Assembly: GCA_001189095.1 (NCBI GenBank)
Contig: LFCK01000001.1
Coordinates: forward strand, 248,001-312,000
From: Parcubacteria bacterium C7867-001
GTDB taxonomy: Bacteria; Patescibacteria; Paceibacteria; UBA9973; UBA2103
DNA length: 64,000 bases
Direction of reading: 5' to 3'
This document shows positions 24,206 through 33,187 of this stretch, piece after piece. The notes beneath the pieces were generated by a model. It did no database searches. It saw nothing but the letters and a program-made list of their open reading frames with translations, and had not been told where the DNA came from. How positions within the stretch are numbered: position 1 is the stretch's first letter; the number at the start of each line of letters is the position of its first letter. A program made the translations under genes and the position numbers.

Positions 24206-27040
24206 ATGGGGAAGACGGGCTACGATCACAAAGCACTAGAGAAAGCCGCTCGGGAGAAATGGGCGGAGCGTAATCTCTACGTCACTGACCTTACGGACGA
24301 ATCGAAGGAGCCGTATTACCTCCTGTTCGAATTCCCGTACCCTTCTGGCGACCTCCATATTGGACACTGGTTCGCATTCGGGGTGACCGATATCTTTGCG
24401 CGCCTAAAGCGCATGCAAGGGAAGAACGTTCTTTTCCCTATCGGGTTCGACGCGTTCGGTCTTCCGGCAGAGAACGCGGCGATAAAGTTCGGTAAGGATC
24501 CGAAAGAGTGGACGGTCGCAAATATGGAGCGCATGACCGAGCAGTTGAAATCGATCGGTCTTTCAGTTGACTGGAGTAAGCGCATCGCCTCATGCGAACC
24601 CAAGTACTATCACTGGACCCAGTGGCTTTTCCAGAAATTCTACGAGCAGGGCCTCGCTGAGCGTCGCAACGCGCCGGTGAAGTGGTGTCCGAAGGATCAG
24701 ACCGTGCTCGCGAACGAGCAGGTCGTGAATGGTGCTTGCGAACGCTGTGGCACGGAGGTCGAGGAGAAGAACCTCACACAGTGGTTCCTCAAGATTACGC
24801 AGTACGCTGAACGTCTTCTCGCAGATCTCGAGCCGCTCCCATGGCTTGAAGAAATAAAGGAGGCGCAGCGCCAGTGGATCGGAAAATCGGAGGGAGCAAA
24901 GCTGTGGTTCACCATAGAAGGAAGCGAGGAGGCTATTGAGGTATTTACGACTCGTCCAGACACGCTGTATGGCGCGACCTATGTCGTGCTCGCACCTGAG
25001 CACCCGCTCGTCAGTGCGCTTCCGGCTACAAATCGTGCAGAAGTTGATGCGTATGTTGCGCAAACGAAGCTTAAAACTGAGCGCGAACGACAGGAAAACA
25101 AAGACAAGACTGGCGTTCGGCTTGAGGGTATTACTGCCGTTAATCCCGTAACCAAGGAGTTGATTCCTGTTTTTGCAGCCGACTACGTGCTCGCAACCTA
25201 CGGTACGGGCGCGGTTATGGCGGTTCCTGCGCACGACGAACGCGATTTCGCTTTCGCAAAGAAATACGATCTACCGATACGCTACGTTGTTGCACCAAAA
25301 ATGATCGACACAGGAAATCCTCCTCAGGACGGGAAGCGTGTGGTGAAGCGCTACTCCATTCTTGCGGTCGTGCACGATCCAAAGACCAAAAAATATCTTT
25401 CACTCAAATGGAAGGAGCAGGGTTGGACTACCTTCATAACCGGAGGTATCGACGCGGATGAAGATGTTGTGGAGGCGGCGAAGCGGGAGATTCTCGAAGA
25501 AACCGGCTACAAGAATCTAAAATTCATACGCCGACTCGGCGGTCCGGTCTGGGCGGAATTCTTCGCTGCTCACAAAGACGAGAATCGCATTGCAATAAAC
25601 AGTCCGCTTCTCTTCGAGCTTGAAAACGACGAGCGCGATCCGGTTGCTCAAGCGGAATTGGATCAGCATGAAGCGCACTGGCTCGATTTGAAAGAAATTG
25701 CTGCTGAGAAAATGCGTCATGCCGAAATAGAACAAATACTTTCACACCTCGACGGAGAGGATGGTGCCTACACCGGAGACGGCATGCTCATAAATTCAGA
25801 AGCATTCGATGGACGCGAGAACCGCGAAGCGTTGTGGGATATCGTCACGGCTGCGGACGGCGAGAAGACGACCAACTACCGTATCCGTGACTGGCTGGTG
25901 AGTCGCCAGAGGTACTGGGGCTGCCCGATTCCGGTCGTCTACGACCCTGAGGGTAAGGTGCATCTTGTGCCAGCTGAGCATTTGCCGTGGCTCCTACCTG
26001 AGGATGTCGATTTCAAGCCGACTGGCGAAGCGCCACTCGCGTCCTCCAAAGAGTTAAAGGAGCGTGTGACGCGTATCTTCGGCGAAGGATGGACCCCCGA
26101 ATACGATACACTCGACACCTTCGTTGATTCATCGTGGTACTACACGCGCTATCTTGCAGCAGATGATGATACGCAGTTCTCAAATTTTTCGTTGATGAAA
26201 AGATGGCTTCCCGTGCAGCGGTACTCAGGCGGAAGCGAGCACACCACGATGCATCTTCTGTATGCCCGATTCTTCCATAAAGCACTCTACGACCTCGCTC
26301 TTGTTCCAACGCCGGAACCATTCCATGAGCGTTTCAACCGGGCAATTATTCTTGGACCGGACGGCAATAAGATGAGCAAATCGAAGGGGAACGTGATTAA
26401 CCCTGACGATATTGTCGAGAAATATGGAGCTGACGCAGTGCGCATGTATCTCGCGTTCATTGGTCCCTACAACGAAGCGGGACACTATCCGTGGAGTCTC
26501 GATGGTGTACCAGCGATGCGTCGCTTCCTCGAGCGAGTGACCAAGCTTGTTCCGAATTTGAAGGAGGGTAGTGCCACTGAGGCGGAACGAAAGGCTCTTG
26601 CGAAAGCGACGGTGAAAGTTGCGGACGATTCCGAGCGCTTCAAGTTCAACACCGCAGTATCAGGACTTATGGTGTGCCTTAACGAACTTGAAGCCTCCAA
26701 GAGTTGTAGCAAAGAAGCGTTCGTCGAGTTCGTAAAACTCCTTGCTCCATTCGCGCCGCATCTTACGGAGCAGCTCTGGGAAGCGGTCGGACAAGCAGGC
26801 AGCGTGCATGAAGCGCTCTGGCCGGCTGCCGACCCAAGTCTTCTGACGGAAGATACGGTCACGGTGGTCGTTCAGGTAGCAGGGAAGAAGCGGGGAGAGG
26901 TCATGCTGGCGCCAACAGCCTCAGAAGAAGAGGCACTTAAGGCTGCGCAGTCGATTCCCACCGTAGCGGAACTCCTCGCGCAGGGCACCCCAAAACGGGT
27001 GGTCTACGTGAGCGGCAAAATCCTCAATATCGTCCCCTAG
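24206..27040 (+). CDS. leuS: Leucyl-tRNA synthetase with an inserted Nudix domain
   Basis: 944 aa, longer than the usual 800-880. HIGH-type DLHIGHW at about residue 51, zinc-type WCPKDQTVLANEQV and CERCG, CP1 editing domain, and KMSKS at about 722. Between PIRYVV (about 361) and GMLINSEAF, where bacterial LeuRS normally has a short linker at the end of the editing domain, lie about 155 extra residues. They hold a perfect Nudix box: G413-x5-E419-x7-R427-E-I-L-E-E-T-G-Y435. The insert is in frame, with flanking LeuRS sequence intact. Co-transcribed with the membrane protein upstream. Confidence 0.96.
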   Translation: MGKTGYDHKALEKAAREKWAERNLYVTDLTDESKEPYYLLFEFPYPSGDLHIGHWFAFGVTDIFARLKRMQGKNVLFPIGFDAFGLPAENAAIKFGKDPKEWTVANMERMTEQLKSIGLSVDWSKRIASCEPKYYHWTQWLFQKFYEQGLAERRNAPVKWCPKDQTVLANEQVVNGACERCGTEVEEKNLTQWFLKITQYAERLLADLEPLPWLEEIKEAQRQWIGKSEGAKLWFTIEGSEEAIEVFTTRPDTLYGATYVVLAPEHPLVSALPATNRAEVDAYVAQTKLKTERERQENKDKTGVRLEGITAVNPVTKELIPVFAADYVLATYGTGAVMAVPAHDERDFAFAKKYDLPIRYVVAPKMIDTGNPPQDGKRVVKRYSILAVVHDPKTKKYLSLKWKEQGWTTFITGGIDADEDVVEAAKREILEETGYKNLKFIRRLGGPVWAEFFAAHKDENRIAINSPLLFELENDERDPVAQAELDQHEAHWLDLKEIAAEKMRHAEIEQILSHLDGEDGAYTGDGMLINSEAFDGRENREALWDIVTAADGEKTTNYRIRDWLVSRQRYWGCPIPVVYDPEGKVHLVPAEHLPWLLPEDVDFKPTGEAPLASSKELKERVTRIFGEGWTPEYDTLDTFVDSSWYYTRYLAADDDTQFSNFSLMKRWLPVQRYSGGSEHTTMHLLYARFFHKALYDLALVPTPEPFHERFNRAIILGPDGNKMSKSKGNVINPDDIVEKYGADAVRMYLAFIGPYNEAGHYPWSLDGVPAMRRFLERVTKLVPNLKEGSATEAERKALAKATVKVADDSERFKFNTAVSGLMVCLNELEASKSCSKEAFVEFVKLLAPFAPHLTEQLWEAVGQAGSVHEALWPAADPSLLTEDTVTVVVQVAGKKRGEVMLAPTASEEEALKAAQSIPTVAELLAQGTPKRVVYVSGKILNIVP

Positions 27041-27103
27041 GGGTGGACTTGCCTATAATTAGGGGTGTGGTATACTCTCTTGACAACAACTTGACACATA
27101 TTT

Positions 27104-28177
27104 ATGCCTACTAAAGCTAAAAAAACCACTGCCGTGCGCGGAGCGTCGAAAATCGCGAAGCTCTCGTTCGATGATGCTGTCCTCGTAAAGCGTATGCTTA
27201 CCGAGGTTTCCGACCGCGCCAAGGAGGTTCTTACCCTCCGCTTTGGCCTTGGCACTTCGCAGAAGCGCGAGACGCTTGAGGCTATCGGCGAACGCTGGGG
27301 TATTACCCGCGAGCGCGTCCGCCAGATTGAGGCAGCAGGTATCGAATCTATCCGCTCAAGCAAGGCTTTCAAGGATTCAACGGCTCCACTTGCCGAACTC
27401 TCCAACTACGTCGAATCGCTCGGCGTTATCGTCCGTGAAGAAGAGCTTCTCGCCGGCCTTGGCGCTGACGAGAAGACGCGCAACCGTTTCCGCTTCCTCC
27501 TTGTTGTGGGCAGTACCTTTTATCGCGAACGCGAAACAGATGATTTCTACGCACGCTGGCACGTTGATCACAAGACCGCAGACCGTGTTCACAAGGCACT
27601 TTCTTCGCTTTACGGCTCACTCTCCGATTCTGAAGTGCTTTCCGAAAGCGAACTCTTCAACCGTTTTCTCGACGAACTCAAGGAAGTAAACGAAGTCTAT
27701 AAGAACGAGGAAATCATGAAGCGTTGGCTCGCACTCAGTAAGACGATCTCAGCAAATCCGCTCGCAGAATGGGGTCGCTCGGAAGCTGCAGGCATCAAGA
27801 CCAAAGGTATCCGCGATTACGCGTACCTCGTGGTTAAGCGCGCAGGAAAGCCGATGCACTTCACCGATGTCGCTGGCGCCATTGTCGATCTCTTCTCCAA
27901 GAATGCGCACGTCGCAACGACTCACAACGAACTCATGAAGGACCCTCGCTTCGTGCTCGTCGGCCGTGGTCTCTACGCGCTCGCAGAATGGGGCTACAGT
28001 CCGGGCGTCGTTCGCGATGTTATTCGCGACATTCTCAAGAAGAAGCCGCTCACTAAGGACGAGCTTCTCGAAGAGGTGAAGAAAGTGCGCTACGTGAAGG
28101 ACAACACGATCCTCGTGAATCTCAACGACTCCCGCTACTTCAAGAAAAATAAGAACGGCACTTACTCAGCCGCATAA
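27104..28177 (+). CDS. Sigma-70 region-4-like / HARE-HTH regulator
   Basis: 357 aa. A basic N-terminus, then residues about 35-85 with RAKEVLTLRFGLG, TLEAIGERWGITRERVRQIE: a sigma region 4 helix-turn-helix (-35 recognition) without region 2. Residues about 240-300 (RDYAYLVVKRAGKPMHFTDV and on, through GRGLYALAEWGY) fit a HARE-HTH domain as in RpoE-delta/ASXL proteins. So it may bind DNA or RNA polymerase without being able to open promoters alone. TATACT at 27071-27076 with TTGCCT upstream would give a leader of about 20 nt without SD. Confidence 0.85.
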   Translation: MPTKAKKTTAVRGASKIAKLSFDDAVLVKRMLTEVSDRAKEVLTLRFGLGTSQKRETLEAIGERWGITRERVRQIEAAGIESIRSSKAFKDSTAPLAELSNYVESLGVIVREEELLAGLGADEKTRNRFRFLLVVGSTFYRERETDDFYARWHVDHKTADRVHKALSSLYGSLSDSEVLSESELFNRFLDELKEVNEVYKNEEIMKRWLALSKTISANPLAEWGRSEAAGIKTKGIRDYAYLVVKRAGKPMHFTDVAGAIVDLFSKNAHVATTHNELMKDPRFVLVGRGLYALAEWGYSPGVVRDVIRDILKKKPLTKDELLEEVKKVRYVKDNTILVNLNDSRYFKKNKNGTYSAA

Positions 28178-28190
28178 TGAAAAACGCGTA

Positions 28191-28223
28191 ATGCCCCGAA
28201 CCAAACAGGTTCGGGGCATTTTG
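28191..28223 (+). terminator. Rho-independent terminator
   Basis: Stem atgccccgaacc / ggttcggggcat, 5-nt loop, then TTTGCT. Confidence 0.9.
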
Positions 28224-28305
28224 CTATGCTATACCCCGTGAGATAAAGGCGCTTGTTCAAGCGGTGATTCTCGAAATGCGATATCTCACGGGGTATACTC
28301 TTCCT

Positions 28306-29679
28306 ATGTCATCGGCGAGTCCGTATCCGCTCTACGACTGGAGCACGAAGCTCATTAAGGAAGCCCGCAAATCGGCCGGTCTCGTGCTGTCGGGTGAAAT
28401 GTTCTGCGTCATCTACAGTGCCCTTATCTTTATTTTCTTCCTCTTTGCGCCAGCGCAATCAGTGCAGAACTTTGAGGTGCTGATTTTCCTCTCGCCGCTC
28501 TGGTTGCCGTTTATGGTTATGGGCTTTGCGCGCGAAAAACGCCTCGAGCTTGCGCGGGCACTTTTCCATGTCACCCAGAAGAAGATTTTGCTCGAGCTGC
28601 GCGTTCCGCGCGACACACGTAAATCGCCGCAGGCGATGGAAACCTTCTTCACGAACCTCGCGCTCGCTCCGGGGGAATCAACGTGGTACAAGCGCATGAT
28701 TCAAGGTCGCACGCGCCCATGGTGGTCGCTCGAGCTCGTTTCGACTGAAGGCGAAGTACATTTCTATATTTGGACATGGGAAATCTGGCGCCGTCCGCTC
28801 GAAAGCTTCCTCTATGCGCAGTACCCCGGTGCTGAACTCATCGAAGCCACTGACTACAGCCGCCTTATCGATCCGAGTCACGAACCAAACAAGATGTGGA
28901 CGGTCGAATACGCGTTCGCCGAACCCGATGCGTTCCCGATTAATTCCTACATTGACTTCGGACTTGAGAAAAATCCAAAACCAGAAGAGCAGGTTGACCC
29001 AATCGCGCAGGTTATTGAGGTGCTCAACAGCATTGGTAAAGGCGAACACATTTGGATACAGATCATGATTCAAGGCGATAACGCGAAGAGTCCTAAGTTT
29101 GCAGGAAGAATGAACAAGAAAGGGAAGCCATACACCATCATTGACGAGGGTGAAGAGACTATCGAAAAAATTCGCCGAAACGCGATGATGCAGTACGAGG
29201 AAGTGGACTCGATGGGCAAGAAGATAAAGAAGACACTCACGAACCCGACCAAGGGCCAGCTCGACATGATCTCCGACATTAGCCGAAAGATTTACAAGCC
29301 ATGCTACGACGTTGGTATGCGCGCGATTTACTTCGCTGACAAGGAGCACTTCAAGGGAACGACGCCGGGGGCTGTCGGTAGCATTTGGAAACCGTTTGGC
29401 GGTGCGAACAAAATTGGTGACGTTGGCGGGAGCAATGATTTCTTCGGATACCCTTGGGAGGATCCGGGTCGGAAGCGCGAAGCACACATGGAGCATCATG
29501 CGCTCCTCTCCTACCGCCGCCGTGCGTATTTTTACCCGCCGTGCGTGGGCACGTACATGATCATGAGCGCTGAAGAGCTCGCCACAATCTTCCATATCCC
29601 ATCGAGTACCGTAGCGTCAGGAGGCTTCACGCGCATCCAGAGCGCAACCTCAGGGGCGCCGGGCAATCTTCCGACGTAA
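28306..29679 (+). CDS. Conserved membrane protein, 457 aa, possibly related to conjugation-ATPase N-terminal regions
   Basis: Two membrane helices near the N-terminus (about 32-48 and 56-74), then a large soluble part with LLELRVPRDTRKSPQAMETF and C-terminal ELATIFHIPSSTVASGGFTR. Similar blocks, in my memory, occur ahead of VirB4/TraG-like P-loop domains in CPR proteins, but no Walker motif is present here. Function unknown. ATG 28306 is chosen over 28264: TATACT (28294-28299) ends 6 nt upstream, a textbook leaderless start. The downstream mltG begins 3 nt after the stop. Confidence 0.72.
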   Translation: MSSASPYPLYDWSTKLIKEARKSAGLVLSGEMFCVIYSALIFIFFLFAPAQSVQNFEVLIFLSPLWLPFMVMGFAREKRLELARALFHVTQKKILLELRVPRDTRKSPQAMETFFTNLALAPGESTWYKRMIQGRTRPWWSLELVSTEGEVHFYIWTWEIWRRPLESFLYAQYPGAELIEATDYSRLIDPSHEPNKMWTVEYAFAEPDAFPINSYIDFGLEKNPKPEEQVDPIAQVIEVLNSIGKGEHIWIQIMIQGDNAKSPKFAGRMNKKGKPYTIIDEGEETIEKIRRNAMMQYEEVDSMGKKIKKTLTNPTKGQLDMISDISRKIYKPCYDVGMRAIYFADKEHFKGTTPGAVGSIWKPFGGANKIGDVGGSNDFFGYPWEDPGRKREAHMEHHALLSYRRRAYFYPPCVGTYMIMSAEELATIFHIPSSTVASGGFTRIQSATSGAPGNLPT

Positions 29680-29682
29680 AGC

Positions 29683-30687
29683 ATGGATATCGACCCGCGT
29701 CTCGCCCTCATTTCGGCGATTATCGAGTTCCACGTTGCGCGCCTGCGCACCTTTTATATTTCATTCTTTCTCGCACTCGCGGTGGTTGCCGCAGCGCTCT
29801 GGTACACCCTTCTCGTCCCTCCTGCACAATTTCCTACCGGCAACATCATCACGGTTCCAAAAGACGAAACGCTCTACATGATAGCGACCGAGCTCGCGAA
29901 CGAGCACGTGATCACTTCGCCGCGACTCTTCCTCGCTGTTGCGCGCGTGCTCGGCGGCGATACGCAAATTCAAGCAGGTCGCTATCTCTTCGCCGAACCG
30001 TCGGGGCTCTTCACGGTGGTTTGGCGTCTCATCAACCACGAGACGGGAATCATACCGGTACGTGTGCGACTCGTCGAAGGAATGACGGCGCGCGATATGG
30101 CGGATACGCTCAAAAAACAACTCCCGGGCTTCGACGAAGCAGCATTCCTCGCGGAAGCGGTTCCGCTTGAAGGTCATCTTTTTCCTGACACCTACGAGCT
30201 CTATCCAGGAACGACATCGCATGAGATTGTCGTCATGCTTTATGCAAATTTTGAGACACAGCTCGCAACAATCGAAGATAAGGTAAAAGCCTTCAATAAA
30301 CCGCTTCCGGACATCATCACCATGGCATCGCTTATTGAACGCGAAGGCCGAGGACTAAAAGAGAAGCAGATGATCTCGGGTGTTCTATGGAATCGCATCA
30401 AAAAGGGAATTCCGCTTCAAGTCGATGCGGTATTTGGATACATCAACAATCGCCAAACCTACAGTCCATCGTTTGCGGATTTGAAAATAGATTCGCCCTA
30501 CAACACGTATACAAATAAAGGTTTGCCACCGGGTGCTATCGCAAATCCGGGCATCGACTCGCTCCTTGCTGCGGTCACGCCAGCGACAACGACCGCACTC
30601 TACTACCTAACGGGACGCGACGGACGCATGTATTACGCAAAAACGTTCGCAGAACATAAACGCAACCGCGCACTGTATCTTGATTGA
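29683..30687 (+). CDS. mltG: Endolytic murein transglycosylase MltG (YceG-like)
   Basis: 334 aa. One N-terminal membrane helix (about 24-44), a LysM-like N-terminal part, then the catalytic domain with MASLIEREG (catalytic Glu), LQVDAVFGY and SPYNTYTNKGLPPGAIANPG. It terminates glycan strand growth in the periplasm or outside the membrane. Co-transcribed with the gene at 28306. Confidence 0.95.
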   Translation: MDIDPRLALISAIIEFHVARLRTFYISFFLALAVVAAALWYTLLVPPAQFPTGNIITVPKDETLYMIATELANEHVITSPRLFLAVARVLGGDTQIQAGRYLFAEPSGLFTVVWRLINHETGIIPVRVRLVEGMTARDMADTLKKQLPGFDEAAFLAEAVPLEGHLFPDTYELYPGTTSHEIVVMLYANFETQLATIEDKVKAFNKPLPDIITMASLIEREGRGLKEKQMISGVLWNRIKKGIPLQVDAVFGYINNRQTYSPSFADLKIDSPYNTYTNKGLPPGAIANPGIDSLLAAVTPATTTALYYLTGRDGRMYYAKTFAEHKRNRALYLD

Positions 30688-30801
30688 TTCGCATTAAAAG
30701 TATTTGGATTTTTGGGGTCCCCATTCTGATGGGGGTGAGCCGGCAGAAGACGGCAGCGAGGATGCAGCATCCGAGCGTTAGTCTTCAAAATATGCACGGC
30801 G

Positions 30802-30840
30802 AATAAAAAGAGCCGCACGCGCCGTAGCGAGATGCGGCTC
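30802..30840 (-). terminator. Terminator of the minus-strand gene at 30871
   Basis: Stem gagccgca / tgcggctc (30810-30817 / 30833-30840), followed on the minus strand by TTTTTATT. The stretch 30688-30800 holds only a small hairpin (cccca / tgggg near 30718-30734) and no convincing gene. Confidence 0.82.
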
Positions 30841-30870
30841 TTCAAGGAATTAGATTTTAGTTTGTTCGGT

Positions 30871-31206
30871 CTACGGCAACGTAAACACATCGCTCCACTC
30901 CCCGTGCACTGATTTTTTCTGAATCTCTATCGCCTCCTCGAGCCAAAGCGCTCGGAGGTCTTCATTCGAAAGCGGGTGTTCCGCTTCGGAGAAGAAAGAC
31001 CAGCCATCAGTACCGGCAGGGGTAAGGAACCAGTGATTTCCGTCGTGGTTCTTTTTATCGAACAACTTCGACAACGGGACCAGTCGAGCAAGCTTTTGAT
31101 ACTTGCCAGAGAGACTGGGGTCCGTCAGTTTCAATCGTACGATCCGTAGCTGGACACCAAAATCTATGTGTTTTTGGCTCTTGCAAAGAGCACACTGTGC
31201 GTACAT
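30871..31206 (-). CDS. Hypothetical protein, 111 aa
   Basis: Not recognised. ATG 31206 (MYAQCALCKSQKHIDFGVQL) has GGAGG 5 nt upstream. Longer options are ATG 31218 and a TTG with another GGAGG. CALC at the N-terminus may bind metal; the rest is soluble with several Trp and Leu. The minus-strand TATACT (31258-31253) drives it, overlapping the mnmA promoter region. Confidence 0.68.
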   Translation of the reverse strand: MYAQCALCKSQKHIDFGVQLRIVRLKLTDPSLSGKYQKLARLVPLSKLFDKKNHDGNHWFLTPAGTDGWSFFSEAEHPLSNEDLRALWLEEAIEIQKKSVHGEWSDVFTLP

Positions 31207-31252
31207 GTATGCCTCCATGGGCAACAAAGGCTTCAAGTGCGCCTCCAAATAC

Positions 31253-31260
31253 AGTATATT
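31253..31260. promoter_or_regulatory. Overlapping divergent -10 elements
   Basis: agtatatt holds TATATT on the plus strand (31255-31260, toward mnmA) and TATACT on the minus strand (31258-31253, toward the 111-aa gene). RNA polymerase could occupy only one at a time. Confidence 0.6.
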
Positions 31261-31273
31261 CCTTACAACTGCT

Positions 31274-32317
31274 ATGCATGTCAATACCTCCCTTCAGGGA
31301 ACCAAGATATTCGTCGGCCTTTCGGGCGGCGTAGACTCCGCTGTTACTGCAGCGCTTTTGCAGCGTGCGGGTGCCTCAGTGACCGGCGTTTTCATCAAAG
31401 GTTGGTATCCGGAAGGACTCCCGTGCACGTGGGCTGCCGACCGTCGCGACGCGATGCGTGTTGCAGCCCATCTCCATATACCGTTCGTTACGCTCGATGC
31501 TTCGAAGGAATACAAGCAAGGCGTTATAGACTATCTTCTGCGCGAATATCGAAACGGTCGGACACCAAACCCCGACATCATGTGCAACAAGGAAGTTAAG
31601 TTCGGTGCGTTCTTTGATTTTGCGATGAAGAATGGTGCGGACTATATAGCAACGGGCCACTACGCGCGCGTAACGCACGAAGAGGACGCATCGCTCAAGC
31701 GCGGCGTTGACCCAAAGAAGGATCAAAGCTATTTCTTGTGGGCCATCCGACCAGAAGCGCTTCAAAAAACGCTTTTTCCGCTCGGCGGATTTGAGAAGCC
31801 GCACGTACGCAAACTAGCGCAGGAATTCAGTCTTCCCGTGAAAGAGAAGGCTGACAGCCAAGGTATTTGCTTCCTCGGTTCTATTTCAGTAGATGACTTC
31901 CTTCGCAATGAATTCGGTACGCGCACCGGCAAAATAGTTTCAACGGAGGGTGTGGAGGTCGGGGAACATGACAGCGTCTTGCTTTCAACTATCGGCCAGC
32001 GCATAAGCGCGCCGAACGGGCCGTGGTACGTCGTTCGGAAGGATATCGAGAAGAACGAACTTATCGTTTCGCATGAGCACGGAGAAAAAAGCTCGGAGGC
32101 TATCGGCCTAGAGAACGTGAACTGGTTCAAAGAACCAAAATCGGATGAGACGCTTATCGCGCAGTACCGCTATCACGGCCCGATGATCATGGGAACGTAT
32201 GACGCAGCTCGCGCCGTCTTTCAACCGAGCGCGCCTATGGACGAAGTGCCTGCAAGCGGTCAATCGCTCGTGCTGTATCAAGGAGATGTCTGTAGTGGAG
32301 GTGGTATTATTTCGTAA
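31274..32317 (+). CDS. mnmA: tRNA-specific 2-thiouridylase MnmA
   Basis: 347 aa. PP-loop SGGVDS at 17-22, first catalytic cysteine in NPDIMCNKEVKFG, second in DSQGICFLG, and TGHYAR. It thiolates U34 of Lys/Glu/Gln tRNAs using a sulfur relay. ATG 31274 is preferred over 31103, as the longer frame would run across the divergent promoter and the opposite gene. The stop is directly followed by the ATG of the next gene, so it heads the repair-type operon 31274-34769. Confidence 0.95.
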   Translation: MHVNTSLQGTKIFVGLSGGVDSAVTAALLQRAGASVTGVFIKGWYPEGLPCTWAADRRDAMRVAAHLHIPFVTLDASKEYKQGVIDYLLREYRNGRTPNPDIMCNKEVKFGAFFDFAMKNGADYIATGHYARVTHEEDASLKRGVDPKKDQSYFLWAIRPEALQKTLFPLGGFEKPHVRKLAQEFSLPVKEKADSQGICFLGSISVDDFLRNEFGTRTGKIVSTEGVEVGEHDSVLLSTIGQRISAPNGPWYVVRKDIEKNELIVSHEHGEKSSEAIGLENVNWFKEPKSDETLIAQYRYHGPMIMGTYDAARAVFQPSAPMDEVPASGQSLVLYQGDVCSGGGIIS

Positions 32318-33160
32318 ATGAATGCACGCAGCACTCCGGTCATCGTTAAAGCGGACGGCACCGTAGAGGCGTTCGATCCTGCAAAACTTGAAAGCTCGCT
32401 TCGACGCGCAGGCGCAGGCGACGCAACGGCGAAGCGCATCCGCACCACCATCGAAGCTTCGATGGTTAAAGGTGCTTCGACCAAAGAGATTTACACCCGT
32501 GCGTTCGCGATGCTCCGACATGAAGCGCGTCCCGTCGCCGCTCGCTACAGCCTTCGTCGAGCGCTTTTTGAATTCGGACCATCGGGACACCCCTTTGAAG
32601 ATTTCGTCGCGGAACTTTTCAAGGCAGAGGGCTGGAACGTTGAGTGGCGCAAGATGATTGGAGGGAAATGCATTTCGCACGAGGTCGATATCTATGCGAC
32701 TCGGAACGGCGAATATTTAGGAGCCGAGTTGAAGTATCACAACGATCCGAACTACAAAACGGACGTGAAAGTGGCGCTCTACGTGAAAGCTCGTTTCGAT
32801 GACATATGGCAGTGCGACCCGAAGGTAAATAACAAATGTCCTGTCGACCACGGCATGCTCATTACCAACACCAAATTCACCTCGCAAGCAGTCGAATACG
32901 CCCGCTGTGCTGGCATTGAGCTCCTCGGCTGGAGCTATCCGCTGGAAGGGAATCTCTATGACCGCATCGTTGCAGCCGGTATATACCCCATTACGGCCCT
33001 CACCAGCCTCCGAAAGGCTGAAAAACGCATGCTTATCGACGCGGGTATCGTGACCTGCAACCAGCTCAAAGACCGTCGTGACGAGCTCAGGAAGCTTTCC
33101 GTGACGCCTGAACGGGTAGGCGTTATAGTTACAGAAAGCGAGAACCTCTGCGCACAGTGA
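32318..33160 (+). CDS. ATP-cone / Mrr-like restriction endonuclease fusion
   Basis: 280 aa. Residues about 7-88 form an ATP-cone (VIVKADGTVEAFDPAKLESS and the following helices), the nucleotide-sensing module of ribonucleotide reductases. Residues about 95-215 hold a PD-(D/E)XK core: D124 in HEVDIYA, E137-x-K139 in GAELKYH. The C-terminal 60 residues look like helix-hairpin elements (LRKAEKRMLIDAGI). A nuclease gated by (d)ATP binding is a reasonable inference. Starts directly at the mnmA stop. Confidence 0.83.
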   Translation: MNARSTPVIVKADGTVEAFDPAKLESSLRRAGAGDATAKRIRTTIEASMVKGASTKEIYTRAFAMLRHEARPVAARYSLRRALFEFGPSGHPFEDFVAELFKAEGWNVEWRKMIGGKCISHEVDIYATRNGEYLGAELKYHNDPNYKTDVKVALYVKARFDDIWQCDPKVNNKCPVDHGMLITNTKFTSQAVEYARCAGIELLGWSYPLEGNLYDRIVAAGIYPITALTSLRKAEKRMLIDAGIVTCNQLKDRRDELRKLSVTPERVGVIVTESENLCAQ

Positions 33161-33187
33161 TATCTGGGAGTGAGGTTATGAACAATC

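Noticed and set aside
30633..30890. 85-aa minus-strand frame between mltG and the 111-aa gene.
   Set aside because: It overlaps the mltG 3' end and runs through the terminator hairpin; Arg/Leu/Pro/His-rich shadow composition.
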